The notes under the pieces: model-generated | Seen by the model: only the letters and a program-made list of their open reading frames with translations | What the model was told of the DNA's origin: nothing | Databases searched by the model: none | Assembly (NCBI GenBank): GCA_025200525.1 | Contig: CM045758.1 | Location: forward strand, 195,088,463 to 195,152,462 | Direction: 5' to 3' | From: Camellia lanceoleosa | Lineage: Eukaryota > Streptophyta > Magnoliopsida > Ericales > Theaceae | DNA: 64,000 nt | Translations under genes and position numbers: made by a program | In this document: piece after piece, positions 11,640-22,044 of the stretch | Position numbering within the stretch: position 1 is the stretch's first letter | Layout of the letters: each line of letters begins with the position of its first letter

Positions 11640-12165
11640 TGTGGGTGCTGATTTCTGACCACTCTGCCAAATAGGAACTCAGCTGGAGAGCATAGGCAGA
11701 ATAGATCACACCCGAACAACTTGTCACAGAAAGATTAGACTCCGGCGGTGGTTCGTCCACCCGGGAGGACTCCGACGATCAAGTCAGTACTCAGTTATCT
11801 TTCAAAGATAGCAAATAGTACTTAACTCACTAGCCAGAATACAAAAGCCTACCTTAGACCCACGAGGGTGCCTTACTTTTATAACTAGCACTAACCTGAT
11901 CCCTGTAGAAGCCTAGCTTCAATGAATTTTAGCTCAATGCTCATCTTGGTCTCCCAGCTAGGATAAAGATAAACTCCCTGAGAGCTTTATCTTTATCCAA
12001 ACTAAGGCCCTCCTCCATTCTAGGACTCTTGTCTCTTATTCGCTCATCTCGGATTCCGATATCTCCGCAGATAACCCCGGCCTAGCTGAGATCACCTCGG
12101 CATCATGACCAAGACATGTGGCACCTCGGCTGACACTTCAGCGTCACCTTAGCCACGTGTTGTCA
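11640..12165 (-). repeat. 5' LTR of Gypsy-3 (526 bp)
   Basis: Read on the minus strand it runs from TGACAACACGTGGC (12165) to CAGCACCCACA (11640). It contains TATAAAAG near 11876-11883 in the phrase AGTTATAAAAGTAAGGCACC. The plus-strand solo LTR at 15833-16324 matches through most of its length (AAGCTAGGCTTCTACAGGGA, GACTTGATCGTCGGAGT, GTTGTTCGGG). Confidence 0.82.
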
Positions 12166-13567
12166 TTCACAAAATATGTCCCCACAATATGTATTTATTT
12201 TATAGTTGTAATCATACTCATGGATATTTGAAATTAAAATAAACTTGGAACCCATAGATAAATTCTAAATACTACACTGTGACTCCATGAATTATTGTTT
12301 TATTTGAGTGTTGGTGGGAAAAAAGTGTATTAAAAAAAGTGAGGATTATGAGATATATTTGAATGCCTTAGGCTCAAGTATGTTTATTCTCATGAGTAGA
12401 TGAGGGATTATGTATATATATAAATTGTTGCCTTGTTCTCAAGAGTAGACAAGTGCTTTGATTTACGCCACATATATATGCTAATTGTCCGAGAAGTGTG
12501 AGTCAAACTCGACGATATCTCCGTAAGTTTGGCTTCGAGCTATTAGGTATATAGGAGGCACATGGGATATATGTGTAGATCGGAAGTAAGGGCGAAATGG
12601 TGGAGTTAAGGTACAAAGAATTTAAATATGAACTTATTGGTATAATTTAAATTGTATTGATTTGTACATCTTGAAAAATAATAAATGACCTTGATAAATT
12701 ACTTAAATTTGGGCATAGGCATGTATACGTAGTTCTAGAAAATTTTTGTATTTTAATTTTTACTAAAAGATCGATTAGAACTTGTAATCGAATAATCTTA
12801 GTTACAATAATTTTTATTCATTTTAGCAATGCATTTAGATACTATTTGAACCCACTTAAACGAGCTCATTTTCATTGATTTTTATGAAACTAAAGTAAAA
12901 TATTATTCTAAACACTTTTCGTGTTTTGAACTTTTCCCAAAAAATCATCAAGGGCAATTTCTTTTCATTTTCAAATTTCGTACTTTTCGTCAATTCCGCT
13001 CTAGGTTCTTTCTATCAAGTTTTTCTCTCAACTTGTTCGGGCTTACTAAATGCATTCAAAACTCTTTTTAGGAAATTTGATTTTGTACAACTTTTGTTCT
13101 TTGAGTTTTAGTCAATTCAAATGATTTAAACATGAAACAGTGCATTTTTTTTTATACTTCTTTAGTAATTTACTTATGATTAAATTATACTAACTTTATT
13201 TTTTACAGAATGGTGGGTCTCACTAACTTTTTATACAGGACTGATCCACCATATTATTTTTATTTATTTATTTTTATACTCAATTTATATTTAATTATGT
13301 ACGACCAAGAAACTATGCTACCATATCTCAGGAAACTACCCATTCGTCTCAATGCGGGTGAAACTATTTGTCTTGTCCCGTAACCAGAATTAAATGTACT
13401 TTTGTTTGTGTCTGGTGGACACGTGGGTGTCAAATCTTGTACTCATACCAATATACTTGTATACTGACCCGTTTTGTCTCTTGGTGACTCGGGTGCGTTC
13501 TGTTTAAGCACAGCCAAGCTTCCTTTGCAGGATTAGTTGGAACTACAATGATGACGAGAAATAACTA
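12166..13567. other. AT-rich DNA without recognised genes
   Basis: I see no coding sequence with a recognisable motif. The short frame at 12926-13111 has no family signature. The end of the stretch (13330-13560) is less AT-rich and has a CACGTG-like ACACGTGGGTG, but nothing supports a gene. It could be the interior of the CACTA element whose 3' end is at 17280, but I could not find the 5' CACTA end. Confidence 0.5.
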
Positions 13568-13577
13568 CGGTTGTAGG

Positions 13578-14571
13578 TAGAGATGGCAATCGGAACCCGG
13601 CCCGACGGGGACCCAACCCCCCGGCCCCGAATTAAGCGGTGATTCCCCGAAAAATACCCCCGACGGGCCGGGGACGGTATTAAAAAATGTATCCCCAGTG
13701 ATCTTCGGGCCGGGGACGGGGATACGTTTGATCCTGACTTCGGCCCGACCCCGATCCCCGCCCTGAATAATCCCCGATGTAAAATTACTAATTTGCCCTT
13801 CCGATATATATACGTGTAGGGTTTTGTGTTGAAACACTACTCAATTCTCTCACACACAACACAAACACGCTCTCTCTCTCCACGCCGCTGCTAAGAGTTA
13901 GGGTTTCGCTGCATTGCATCACCGATCGTCACCGCTTATCGCCGATCGCCCATCACCGCATATAGCTCGCTTCATTCAGAATCATTAATCGCCCATTGCC
14001 GCTTACCATTCGCCGCCGATCATCCTCTCCTCATTGTCGCTTCTCTCACACAACGAACAATGTTCCCGCCTCCCATACCATCGATCCGGCCACCACCACC
14101 ATCACCGATGACCATACCACGACTATGACCAGATGATCGTGATGAAGCCCTCTCTCTCTATATATATATATACATATCTCTGTTCATTGATGCACAAATT
14201 TTTTTTTTTCCAAGTTATTTATATTATATCTTGATGAACAATATATCTCATGTGTGCTGCACAGTGTATTGAACAGTGTAATGAATGTATACATACATTT
14301 TTTTTTTTTTTTTTTGTTCTTGTGTTTGTAATATGTGTTGTTAAAAAAATTTTGTTTGTTGATCCGTTGTTGAAAAATCTCTCTCTCTCTCTGCTTGTTG
14401 ATGAACATGTTGATCAATTGGTTGGGAATTTGGTCAGAAACCCGATCCTCGTTAGGGACCTGGACGGGACGGTGGTTATGGGTTCTGTCGGGATCGGGGC
14501 CAGGACGAGGTATTTCACCATCGGGATCGTGACGGAGTGTGATCCCGCCCCGCCTCATTCTGCTGCTACCC
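13578..14571 (+). mobile_element. Non-autonomous hAT-like element
   Basis: It starts TAGAGATGGCAATCGGAAC and is flanked by matching CGGTTGTAGG (13568-13577 and 14572-14581), which contains the 8-bp duplication expected of hAT elements. Both ends are GC-rich and full of CCCGGCCC, GGGGAC and CCCGAC words, typical of the plant hAT families that begin this way. The right end (CGCCTCATTCTGCTGCTACC) is only loosely an inverted copy of the left end, so the terminus is decayed. The middle (about 13840-14130) is a non-repetitive CACACA/CTCTCTC and GTTAGGGTTTCGCTG segment that looks like a plant 5' leader. No transposase is encoded. Confidence 0.65.
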
Positions 14572-14581
14572 CGGTTGTAGG

Positions 14582-15389
14582 ACATGTTTTTCGGACTACT
14601 TTTGTTTTCTGAAGTTTAGGGTTCACAATAGTATTTTGATAATTTGGCATTGTGGATTATTTTCTAATTTTACATACTTTAAGTTGTTTTGACTATTTGT
14701 TGTTACTTTAATGTTGGAAGAATTGGATAGTTATGAATTTATAATGGATGATTTGATTGGCGTTTGTTAAGAGCTAGTCATATATATCACATTACTTCCA
14801 GCTTCATTTTAGAATAGCATGCAAAACTTGTCTTACAATTAACCAAGGAATGAATATTGTGGCCCTAAATTCCATTGTTTAAATCTAGACAAAATGTGCT
14901 ACATAGTAAAAATCATGACATGACGAAGCTTGTGCTTTTTTTTTTTTTAATTTTCTTATGAAGCTTCAACAAGACATCTCTCAACCGCATAGGCTCTTTC
15001 TGATTCCCTCAAAATCGTGCTTGAAAGTAATTAGTTGATTGTCATTTTTCACAATTACATTTGACTTACATTGTTGAGTTTAGGAGATCCTGATATTGAT
15101 AATGGGCATGGTTTTGATTGTTGTTGATTGGTGCCTTTGGTTGTGATTAATTATTTAAGCTATTGTCTGATATGGTCTAAAGACTTATGGTTGTTACTTT
15201 TATATAATTTGTTATAGTGTGGTGAACCAATTAAGTGATTAAATCATGTGGCTTGCTTATCTACTAGAGAAATGCATATCACTTTCAGTTGTGATCATCT
15301 TCACTCTGGCACTTTGTACTAGTTTATTTTTTAAATATTATTTATTAATTGTAAATATATAATTACTTAAGTTGTTAAATCTTAATTTA
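14582..15389. other. AT-rich stretch, likely CACTA interior
   Basis: There is no supported gene. It lies between the hAT insertion and the transposase-associated remnant at 15431, and has intron-like AT richness. I see no distinct signal in it. Confidence 0.35.
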
Positions 15390-15430
15390 TAGGTGGGAGA
15401 TATAGTTGTTCTAAAAAGTATCATTAGACC

Positions 15431-15652
15431 AATGTAAAGCTTGCAATCGAAGTACTTAAAGGCACAAATCCATCTAAAGAAGTAAAAGGGGAAGAGCTAG
15501 GACCTAACTATTGGGAGGTACATGTTCAAGTGTCAGTCAAACCTAATGAGAGATTGATCTGATCATATGGACTTGTCAAAACAATTGGACAAACTATTGG
15601 AATTCATGTTACTTGGCCTGCTCCATTTGTGGTATATTTCTTTCGTAAATAC
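15431..15652 (+). pseudogene. CACTA-encoded protein remnant
   Basis: The plus strand encodes a run with GEELGPNYWEVHVQVSVKPN, followed after an in-frame stop by SYGLVKTIGQTIG and VTWPAPFV. This resembles the conserved LGxNYxEVxVxxxxxPNxxLxRPxG segment found near the C-terminus of plant CACTA second-ORF proteins. An AG before the run and a following AT-rich interval suggest exon boundaries. It is short and carries a stop, so it is a fossil. Confidence 0.6.
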
Positions 15653-15832
15653 TAATTTCATTAATAAATTTATATTAACTTAATATAGTTTCAATTACCT
15701 TTATATGTTTATCTTTTAGATGTAGATTTCGCAAGTTATGGATGCTAGCAGAGAATATTTATACAAGTAAGGTTGAGAATTTGGGAACTATGGAGACATA
15801 TTTTATGAATGGCAAGATGCGGGTTACAGTTA

Positions 15833-16324
15833 TGCCAACGGTCAACAGAGGTGCCACGTGGCTTGGTTATGCGTCTAGATGATCTTGGCTAGGCCGAGGT
15901 CGCTTATGATATCGGAATCGAGGTAAACGGATATGATAGGAGTCCTAGAATTGGGAGACCTCATGCGATAAAGATAAAGCTCTTAAGGAGTTTATCTCTA
16001 TCTAGTTAAGAGTCCCAGATGAGCATTGAGCAAAAGTCCATTGAAGCTAGGCTTCTACAGGGATCAGGTTAGTCCTGACTATAAAAGTAAGCCACCCTCG
16101 TGGGTCTAAGGTATACTTTTGTGCTCTGTCCAGTGAGTTATGCACTATTTATAATCTTTGAGAGATAATTGATTACTGACTTGATCGTCGGAGTGCCCCC
16201 GAGTGGATGAACCACCGTCGGATTCTTATCTTTTTGTAGCAGGTTGTTCGGGCTTAATCTATTCTGTTGGTGCCTTCCTGCTAAGTTTCCTTATTTGGTT
16301 GTGTGGTCAAAAATTAACACCTAC
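15833..16324 (+). mobile_element. Solo LTR related to Gypsy-3
   Basis: It starts TGCCAACGGTCAACAG and ends near CAAAAATTAACACCTAC. It is collinear with the Gypsy-3 LTR in the opposite orientation and contains TATAAAAG at 16080-16087 in the same context (CTATAAAAGTAAG.CACCCTCGTGGG). No primer site, gag or second LTR follows. A clean 5-bp duplication is not visible (AGTTA on the left has no match on the right), so the exact ends are approximate. Confidence 0.75.
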
Positions 16325-16689
16325 GAGAACTGAATTTGTTTTCATAATTTGTTTCTCCATAAGATGAATATCATTATGGCTTTTTAGAATTTATGGTTGG
16401 AATAATTTTTTTTGCTTTAACTTTGTTAGTGTAATAGAATTTTTAATAATTTTGATTATGATTTTTATTGCAATATAAATAAACTTATATTTTTATATTA
16501 AAAAAATGATTGTGGTTTGAATTTTTATTTTTATTTTTGATGTGATGATCCTATGGTGGTAATATTTGTTTATTATTATGAAAATATTATAAGATGAATA
16601 GATGTCAAATTAATATAAGATGTGCCAATTAATATTCATTTTTTTTTATAAAATTGAATCAATTTTTACAGGCATTTACGCATGCTTGG

Positions 16690-17280
16690 TTGTGACTTTA
16701 AAAGGTGTCAATGAAAAGAACATATAAGTGGCATTTTGTATTATTGGTAATAGCTTTGCAAAGTGTCACTAAAATAAGCTCCAATAACACTTATATCCAT
16801 TTAATGGCACAAATGAATTGAATTTAGTGGCATTTATGAAGTTATTAAAAATATCAATTGTGGCATAACAAACACCATTAAAAGGCCATATAGTGGCATT
16901 TTTTAAATTGTAAGTTTTTTTTAATGGCACTTGATAGAGTCACGAATAGTGTCTACCATGATATTAAAGTGTCACTAAAAGTCTTTAGCCTTGATGGTGT
17001 AATGGCACTTAAAAGTGTCACTGAAGTGCCACTAATTCTTTTTTTAATGGCGCCTGATAATATCACAAATAGTGTCTATCATGGTATCAAAGTGTCATTA
17101 AAAGTCTTTAGCAATGATGGTGTAGTAGCACTTGCAAGTGTCATTGAGGTGCCACTAGTATCTACCATGGCACGGGTATAAATGACACTTGTTTAAAATG
17201 CCACAAGACCAAAAAATATCATTAGAAAAATAATTTTGTGACACTTTCAAATGTCATTAAACTATGAAAATGTTGTAGTG
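16690..17280 (+). repeat. CACTA subterminal repeats and 3' terminal inverted repeat
   Basis: Dozens of short GTGTCACT/AGTGACAC-type and GTGGCA/TGCCAC motifs lie in both orientations. Two ~120-bp blocks starting at about 16921 and 17044 (AATGGCRC.TGATA..TCAC.AATAGTGTCTA) are duplicates of each other. The frame at 16924-17181 is open only because of this repetition and is not a gene. Confidence 0.7.
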
Positions 17281-17710
17281 CATGGTCACGAAGCTTAAAA
17301 TATTTGCAGTAAAAGGAATATATTTTATAAAAAGGGCAAAGTAAGAAAGGTTAGCACACAGGGACAGAAGCAAGATTTTAGTATCGAATGGGTTAAAAAA
17401 AATAATTTTTTTCACCATATACACAAAACACACATGTATGTATATATGATATATAAATTATATATACATAAAAAAAATTTAAATCCCATAGAAGTAATTT
17501 CTAATAGAATGAATAAGTTTTTTTGATGTAAAATAAAAATAGAATTTAAAATAGAAGAAGAATGACATATATACATTTTTATACTGAGGTCATTTTATAT
17601 ATAAAATAATATATATATACATATATATATTAAATCCTATAACAAATAATAATATTCACATAAGGGGCTAATTCCGTCCATGTCAGCACGTATATATTAT
17701 AAAGTACTTT

Positions 17711-17876
17711 GAGGTTGTTTAAGATGTTCTAAATAAGTGTATTTTTTAATTTTTTATAAAATATGAATTAAATTTGAAATAATGTGATAGAGAAGTAATG
17801 TAATTTAAATAAAATAATGTAATTTAAATAAAATAATAATTTTTTAATTTTTTTTAAAGATGTCAAACTTAACCTT
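17711..17876. mobile_element. MITE copy (AGGTYAAGTTTGACAT ends)
   Basis: The left end AGGTTGTTTAAGATG and the right end GATGTCAAACTTAACCT are inverted relatives of the ends of the copy at 18188-18372. The interior shares GTGATAGAGAAGTAATGTAATTT and AATAATTTTTTAATTTTT text with that copy. It is non-coding. Confidence 0.55.
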
Positions 17877-18187
17877 TTATGTTGACCTGCATACACTATA
17901 AAGATGGAATCTTAGAGCTGTAATGCTTGGACAAATACTAGGTGTTTCAAAATCCTTATAATAATAATATTAATTACATCAAAAGTTATTTGGACCCCAC
18001 CCACAAGCGCCCAGAGTGGCCGTTAAGTTAGTTTAAGCTCATAATATTAATATGGTATTGACCAGCCTCACTGTTACACCCCCACTTCGATGCTTTGGCT
18101 TGAATTTATTTTTAAAATTGATAAATCACCAAAAGACATCAATTAAAGTGTTCTTGATTAGTAGTAAAATATATCGTGACATTATTT

Positions 18188-18372
18188 AGGTCAAGTTTGA
18201 GATGTTTTTAAAAAGTATATTTTTTGATTTATTGGTTTATATAGGTTGGGTTTGAATTTGATTTGATGTGATGTGTTAGAGAGGTGATGTGATTTAAATA
18301 AGATGATGTGATTTAAATAGAATAATGACTTTTTAACTTTTTATATTATTTAGGTTATGTCAAACTTGGCCT
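18188..18372. mobile_element. MITE copy (AGGTCAAGTTTGAGAT ends)
   Basis: The left end AGGTCAAGTTTGAGATG pairs with the right end TATGTCAAACTTGGCCT as an imperfect terminal inverted repeat of about 15 bp. A further related end, AGCCAAACTTGACCT, sits at 18491-18505, suggesting a third, overlapping or truncated copy. Superfamily is unclear because the target duplication is not clean. Confidence 0.55.
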
Positions 18373-18929
18373 AAATAAGTACACTTTTTGACTTTTCTTG
18401 TATTATGTGTAAAAAAAAAGTAGAGAGGAGATGTTGATTGATGTGACTCAAAAAAGATAAAAAGATGAAATAAGTGCACTTTTTTAATTTAGCCAAACTT
18501 GACCTTTAATAAGAAATGTTAAGAATGAGATATGTTGATTCATCTTTAATACAATAAATTATTGAGAAACAAATTTAAATTTTTATTTATCAAAAATACT
18601 AGTTAAATAATGTGGTGAGAGTAAACAATAAATTTATGTAATTGTGGGCTTCACTTATGATATTCACTAGAACGAAAAGGTTTGTCTACAATGTTAAAAT
18701 AAAGTTTTCTATTTTGGGTTTTGGTGGGCACTTGAAGACAGACTCGTGAGGGTTATAAAATGAATAATGTTAAAAATTTTATTAAAAATTTTATCAAATG
18801 TCTCACATAGGTATGACACCTACATAATATGATCTCATATGAGTATCATATCCATATAAGATATTTGGTAAAAATTTTAAAACTACATATTTGTATTAAA
18901 ATTAGCAGGTTGGAGCATGAGCTGTGCAT

Positions 18930-18961
18930 CACGCCACGCCACGCCACGCCACGCTACGCCA
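18930..18961 (+). repeat. CACGC pentanucleotide repeat
   Basis: Six consecutive CACGC units, one with a C-to-T change, stand out as GC-rich text in strongly AT-rich DNA. It is a minisatellite-like tract with no apparent function. Confidence 0.9.
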
Positions 18962-19743
18962 CCTCCGTATGATTTTTCGTATCTTAAAAAAAATAAAAAT
19001 AAATAGATATGATAATTTATTTGAACAATTCTAGAGTCTCACAATTTGTACCGAATTTAAAAGGAATGGTCAAGATTTATTCATGCCGTAGTCCTGACAT
19101 CAGGTGGTGTATAAACATACACCATAGATCTAAAATCTGAGTTATTGTTTGGATATACTATTCTGAAACAGTAGACTTTTGTAATTTAAATATATGAATT
19201 TCAAGATTGAATTTGAATATTTTTTCATGATAAATTTAAAAGTTTCATAGCCTTCGCTTGGAAAAAAATTTTTTAGTCGGACTTTTTGATTTGATTTTTT
19301 GACTATTTTAACTTAGTTAAAAGTTCCGCTTGAAATGAATTTTAACTCTTTTTTTTTTTGTAATTTTATAAGAGAAAAATAAAATGATTATAGTTTGATG
19401 TGACATTTTATCTTATTAATTTTTAGTCTATTTTATCTTTTGATAGACTAGATTAGTCTCAACTATTTTGCCAAACGGGACAAGGGCAATGACTTCCCAA
19501 TTTTTAAAAATGTCGTTATTTTTTTATTTATTTTGGTAGTAAAAGTAAAATTTTAGTGATGCAAATCAAAATATTACATCAATAAAGATTTTAAGGGAAA
19601 AAAAAAAAAAGATTGGATACATAATTATTTTGGGTATGACTTATAAGTTAAATTTTTGTTTATTATGAAAAGAAATGTAACAAAATAGAGGTAATGTGAA
19701 ATAAGTCACTAAGTTGACTTTTTAGATATTAAGGCCATATACC

Positions 19744-19908
19744 CAAAAAAAAAACTCATAATTTTGAAAATTTACATATAAAAAAATTAACATTTTGACT
19801 CTAAAATTTATATAATTTATTTCCAAAAAAAAAAAAACACTCATAATTTTGAAAATTTATATATAAAAAAATTAACATTTTGACTCTAAAATTTATATAA
19901 TTTATTTC
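19744..19908 (+). repeat. Tandem duplication, two ~85-bp units
   Basis: The block ACTCATAATTTTGAAAATTT, then an ATATAAAAAAATTAACATTT stretch, then GACTCTAAAATTTATATAAT occurs at 19754 and again at 19839 with almost no change. Each unit is preceded by an A-run. The near-identity points to a recent local duplication. Confidence 0.88.
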
Positions 19909-20496
19909 AGGCCTTCCAAAATCTATGCCGCCCCTTTCGTACAATTTCTAGATCCGCCACTGTAAACAAAAATAATAAAATACTTCTCTTACTGTATCCT
20001 ACACTATCTTTAGTTTCTCAATCTATCCAAAGGACAAATTACACTCAAAATAATTGAGAGGGTTGCTTCCAATTTGAAATAGTGCACTCCTTTTTGAATG
20101 AAATATTTTATTTTTAATTTCTGTTCACTTTTTTAATTAGTGCTATCAATTAGACTACATTATGTAAAAAAATTAAATGATAAAATTAACACAATTAAAA
20201 CTTCATAAACCCACAAAAGATCATATTAGGCTACTCTTCTTTATATTTTTATAAAATAACCTCGATTCCTTTTTCCAATCTAAAATTAAAAAAAACTCAA
20301 ATCCTTTTTATTTGAAATCTGTCTATGGAGATGAAATCTTAAATTATAGGTAATCATGCAAGAAACTCCACTTTGTCCATTTGACGATTCTAAGATTCCT
20401 ACTTGTCAAGTATAAACCACAATGAGTGACGATCAAAAAAATTTAATTTAAATATTAAAAAGAAAAAGCATAGAGTGAGTGAACACTCTTGACACT

Positions 20497-20504
20497 TATA
20501 AATA
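20497..20504 (+). promoter_or_regulatory. TATA box of the CEP-like gene
   Basis: TATAAATA lies 46 bp before the start codon. With the usual 30-bp spacing, transcription would start near 20527 and the 5' leader would be about 15 nt, short but acceptable. No other TATA-like word is better placed. Confidence 0.55.
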
Positions 20505-20542
20505 TAGTACTAGGTTCGACTATGAGCTTGTGAAATGTAACT

Positions 20543-20836
20543 ATGGCTTTTAAGATTTTGTTGCTTGTAGCAATGTTTATCTCTCTTGTTATTCTTTCTT
20601 CATCATCACATGCCTTGTGTGATTGTGAGGTTAACAAATACAAACAGAAGATCAAGATAGAAGCCACCCTTTTGGCAGCTAAGAAAGTGGATTCCATGCA
20701 GCGAGAAAATGCACATGGTTATGGAAAATTTGGATGGCACAGAAAAGATTTATCGAAGAAATCAGTGCATGGTGAAAGTCTGGACACATCCCCTGGTCAC
20801 AGCCCCGGTGTAGGCCATGCTGAAGTCAAAAACTAA
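20543..20836 (+). CDS. CEP: CEP-like (C-terminally encoded peptide) hormone precursor
   Basis: This intact, intronless 97-residue frame is the only convincing host gene in the window. Residues 1-24 form a signal peptide (MAFKILLLVAMF... ending SSSSHA), followed by a charged, low-complexity pro-region. Near the C-terminus, residues 78-92 end in SPGHSPGVGH, the hallmark of plant CEP peptides; residues AEVKN follow. CEPs are secreted, trimmed to about 15 residues with hydroxylated prolines, and perceived by CEPR-type receptor kinases in nitrogen-demand and root-growth signalling (established for the family). Here Pro84 and Pro88 match the second and third conserved prolines; the usual D-F-R-P start is replaced by E-S-L-D, so it is a divergent member. 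The start has G at +4, and a TATA box lies 46 bp upstream. The antisense frame at 20455-20697 is a shadow. Confidence 0.8.
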   Translation: MAFKILLLVAMFISLVILSSSSHALCDCEVNKYKQKIKIEATLLAAKKVDSMQRENAHGYGKFGWHRKDLSKKSVHGESLDTSPGHSPGVGHAEVKN

Positions 20837-21172
20837 TTTGGGTTCTTGTTAAAAATGTTTTGAAAATTTCAATTTAGTTATGGGGTTTCGATTAATATAT
20901 TTAAGAACTCCAAATAATGCATTTGGTTTATGCGGCATGAAATTAATTGAGAATGTTTGTTTGTTATTTATTTGGATGAGATTCAAGAAATGATGCTTCT
21001 GCTGGAGATTTGATGTGTCAATTATAGATGAATATTTTTATTATAAAGTTTGATTTCACTCTGAAAGTTTGATTAGTCCTTTCAGGGTTGTGTGGTGGGT
21101 TTGACCTTGCAAAATACTTGTTCGATAAGCCGCTTTTGTTTAAAAGGTTATTAAAATTTGAATAATATTGTA

Positions 21173-21310
21173 TGTATCAATTAGTATTTTAATTGATAAT
21201 ATGACATTATTTAAAATATTTTTAGTATTTATAATTTGTATAATTAATTAAATCAATAATAATGTCATAACTAGTATTGGTATACTAGTTAGTATACTAA
21301 TTGGTACATG
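21173..21310. mobile_element. Small MITE-like inverted-repeat element
   Basis: The left end TGTATCAATTAGTAT and the right end ATACTAATTGGTACA are inverted copies with one mismatch in 15. The interior is AT-rich and non-coding and contains further TAGTAT/ATACTA words. The target duplication cannot be read clearly, so the superfamily is not assigned. Confidence 0.5.
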
Positions 21311-22012
21311 TAAAACTACTGTTAAAATTTTGCTTGAACATTTAATTTTAGTCCAAAAATAATAATTTAATGGCTTAAAAAATGTTTAATATGAGTAAAA
21401 GTTAATAATTTCCCTTTTTTAATGACATAAATTTTAATGTCCCATTGTGTAATAAATTATCAGAGAAATTATAAAAGAAATCTTAGAATTTAACCTTTGT
21501 AATAAAATAAATCTTAAAATTTTGATTTTATCAATTTAAATTTTAATCTTTTGATTTGCTTTAAATCTAAATTATTAATCTATTTCCATTAAGTAAAGTA
21601 GACAAAAAAAATTATTTTAATCATTAAACTCAATGCATATGTATATAAAATGTCTAAAATAATATTTTTTTATTGAATTTAATAACTAAAATATCATTTT
21701 TTTTCTCTCAATTTAATTAACAAAAATAGATAAATAATTTAAATTGAAAATAAATCAAAAGTTTAGAGTTTAAATTAATAAAATTAAAAATAATTTATTT
21801 AATTATAATGGTCAAACTTTAATATTATATATATATATAATTTCTTTTAAATTATCACCATTATATCAACAGTAATGCTAGAAATACTAATCATATACCA
21901 ATAAATATATCACAACACAAGACATGAATGTGGATTTCACTTAATATTTGAGTGTAGTTGATATGTTTATGAGAAAAGTTAGGGATCAATAATCATCACC
22001 TCCAAGAGTCAC

Positions 22013-22044
22013 AAACCTTTCATGATTATTTTCATGAAAGGTTT
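22013..22044. repeat. Perfect 13-bp inverted repeat (hairpin)
   Basis: AAACCTTTCATGA (22013-22025) pairs perfectly with TCATGAAAGGTTT (22032-22044) across a 6-nt loop. No U-run follows directly, and in a plant genome a bacterial-type terminator reading is not relevant. It could be the centre of a decayed foldback element. Confidence 0.75.

Larger units (their letters stand above)
9027..12165 (-). mobile_element. Gypsy-3: truncated Tat-like Gypsy element
   Basis: Minus-strand order from right to left: 5' LTR (11640-12165), primer-site region, gag, protease, and the first residues of the reverse-transcriptase region, where it stops near 9027. The 3' half (RT, RNase H, integrase, 3' LTR) is absent from the window. 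The left break abuts the decayed end of LTR-A, so the junction is probably a deletion. Its LTR is related to the solo LTR at 15833-16324, which lies in opposite orientation. Protein style matches Gypsy-6 on the right of the window. Confidence 0.82.
15390..17280 (+). mobile_element. 3' part of a CACTA (En/Spm) transposon, with a solo LTR inside
   Basis: The right end reads AAAATGTTGTAGTG at 17280, the inverse of the CACTACAACA terminus that gives the superfamily its name. The last ~600 bp carry many direct and inverted copies of GTGTCACT, GTGGCATT and AATGGCAC words, the subterminal transposase-binding repeats typical of the group. A coding remnant (15431-15652) matches a conserved plant CACTA protein segment. 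A 492-bp solo LTR (15833-16324) interrupts it. The 5' end with its CACTA and 3-bp duplication (CAT would be the 3' copy) was not found, so the left limit is only the start of recognisable content. Confidence 0.75.
17359..19962. mobile_element. Possible decayed DNA transposon (hAT-like ends)
   Basis: The left text CAGGGACAGAAGCAAGATTTTAG and the right text CTAGATCCGCCACTG form an imperfect inverted pair. The right end read in reverse (CAGTGGCGGATCTAG) is a very common plant transposon terminus. Flanks TTAGCACA and TAAACAAA agree at only 5 of 8 positions, so the duplication is weak. The interior is AT-rich, has no recognisable transposase and contains other small repeats. It may instead be two unrelated fragments. 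Confidence 0.3.

Noticed and set aside
801..12165. One large element with LTR-A as LTR and Gypsy-3 as its coding part
   Set aside because: Gypsy-3 is on the opposite strand and has its own 526-bp LTR with a primer site, so the two are separate elements joined at a deletion.
16924..17181. 85-residue frame with an internal repeat
   Set aside because: It is open only because two CACTA subterminal blocks are duplicates. The text is DNA repeat, not protein repeat.
20455..20697. Minus-strand frame overlapping the CEP-like gene
   Set aside because: It is the antisense shadow of the signal-peptide region and has no promoter or family motif.
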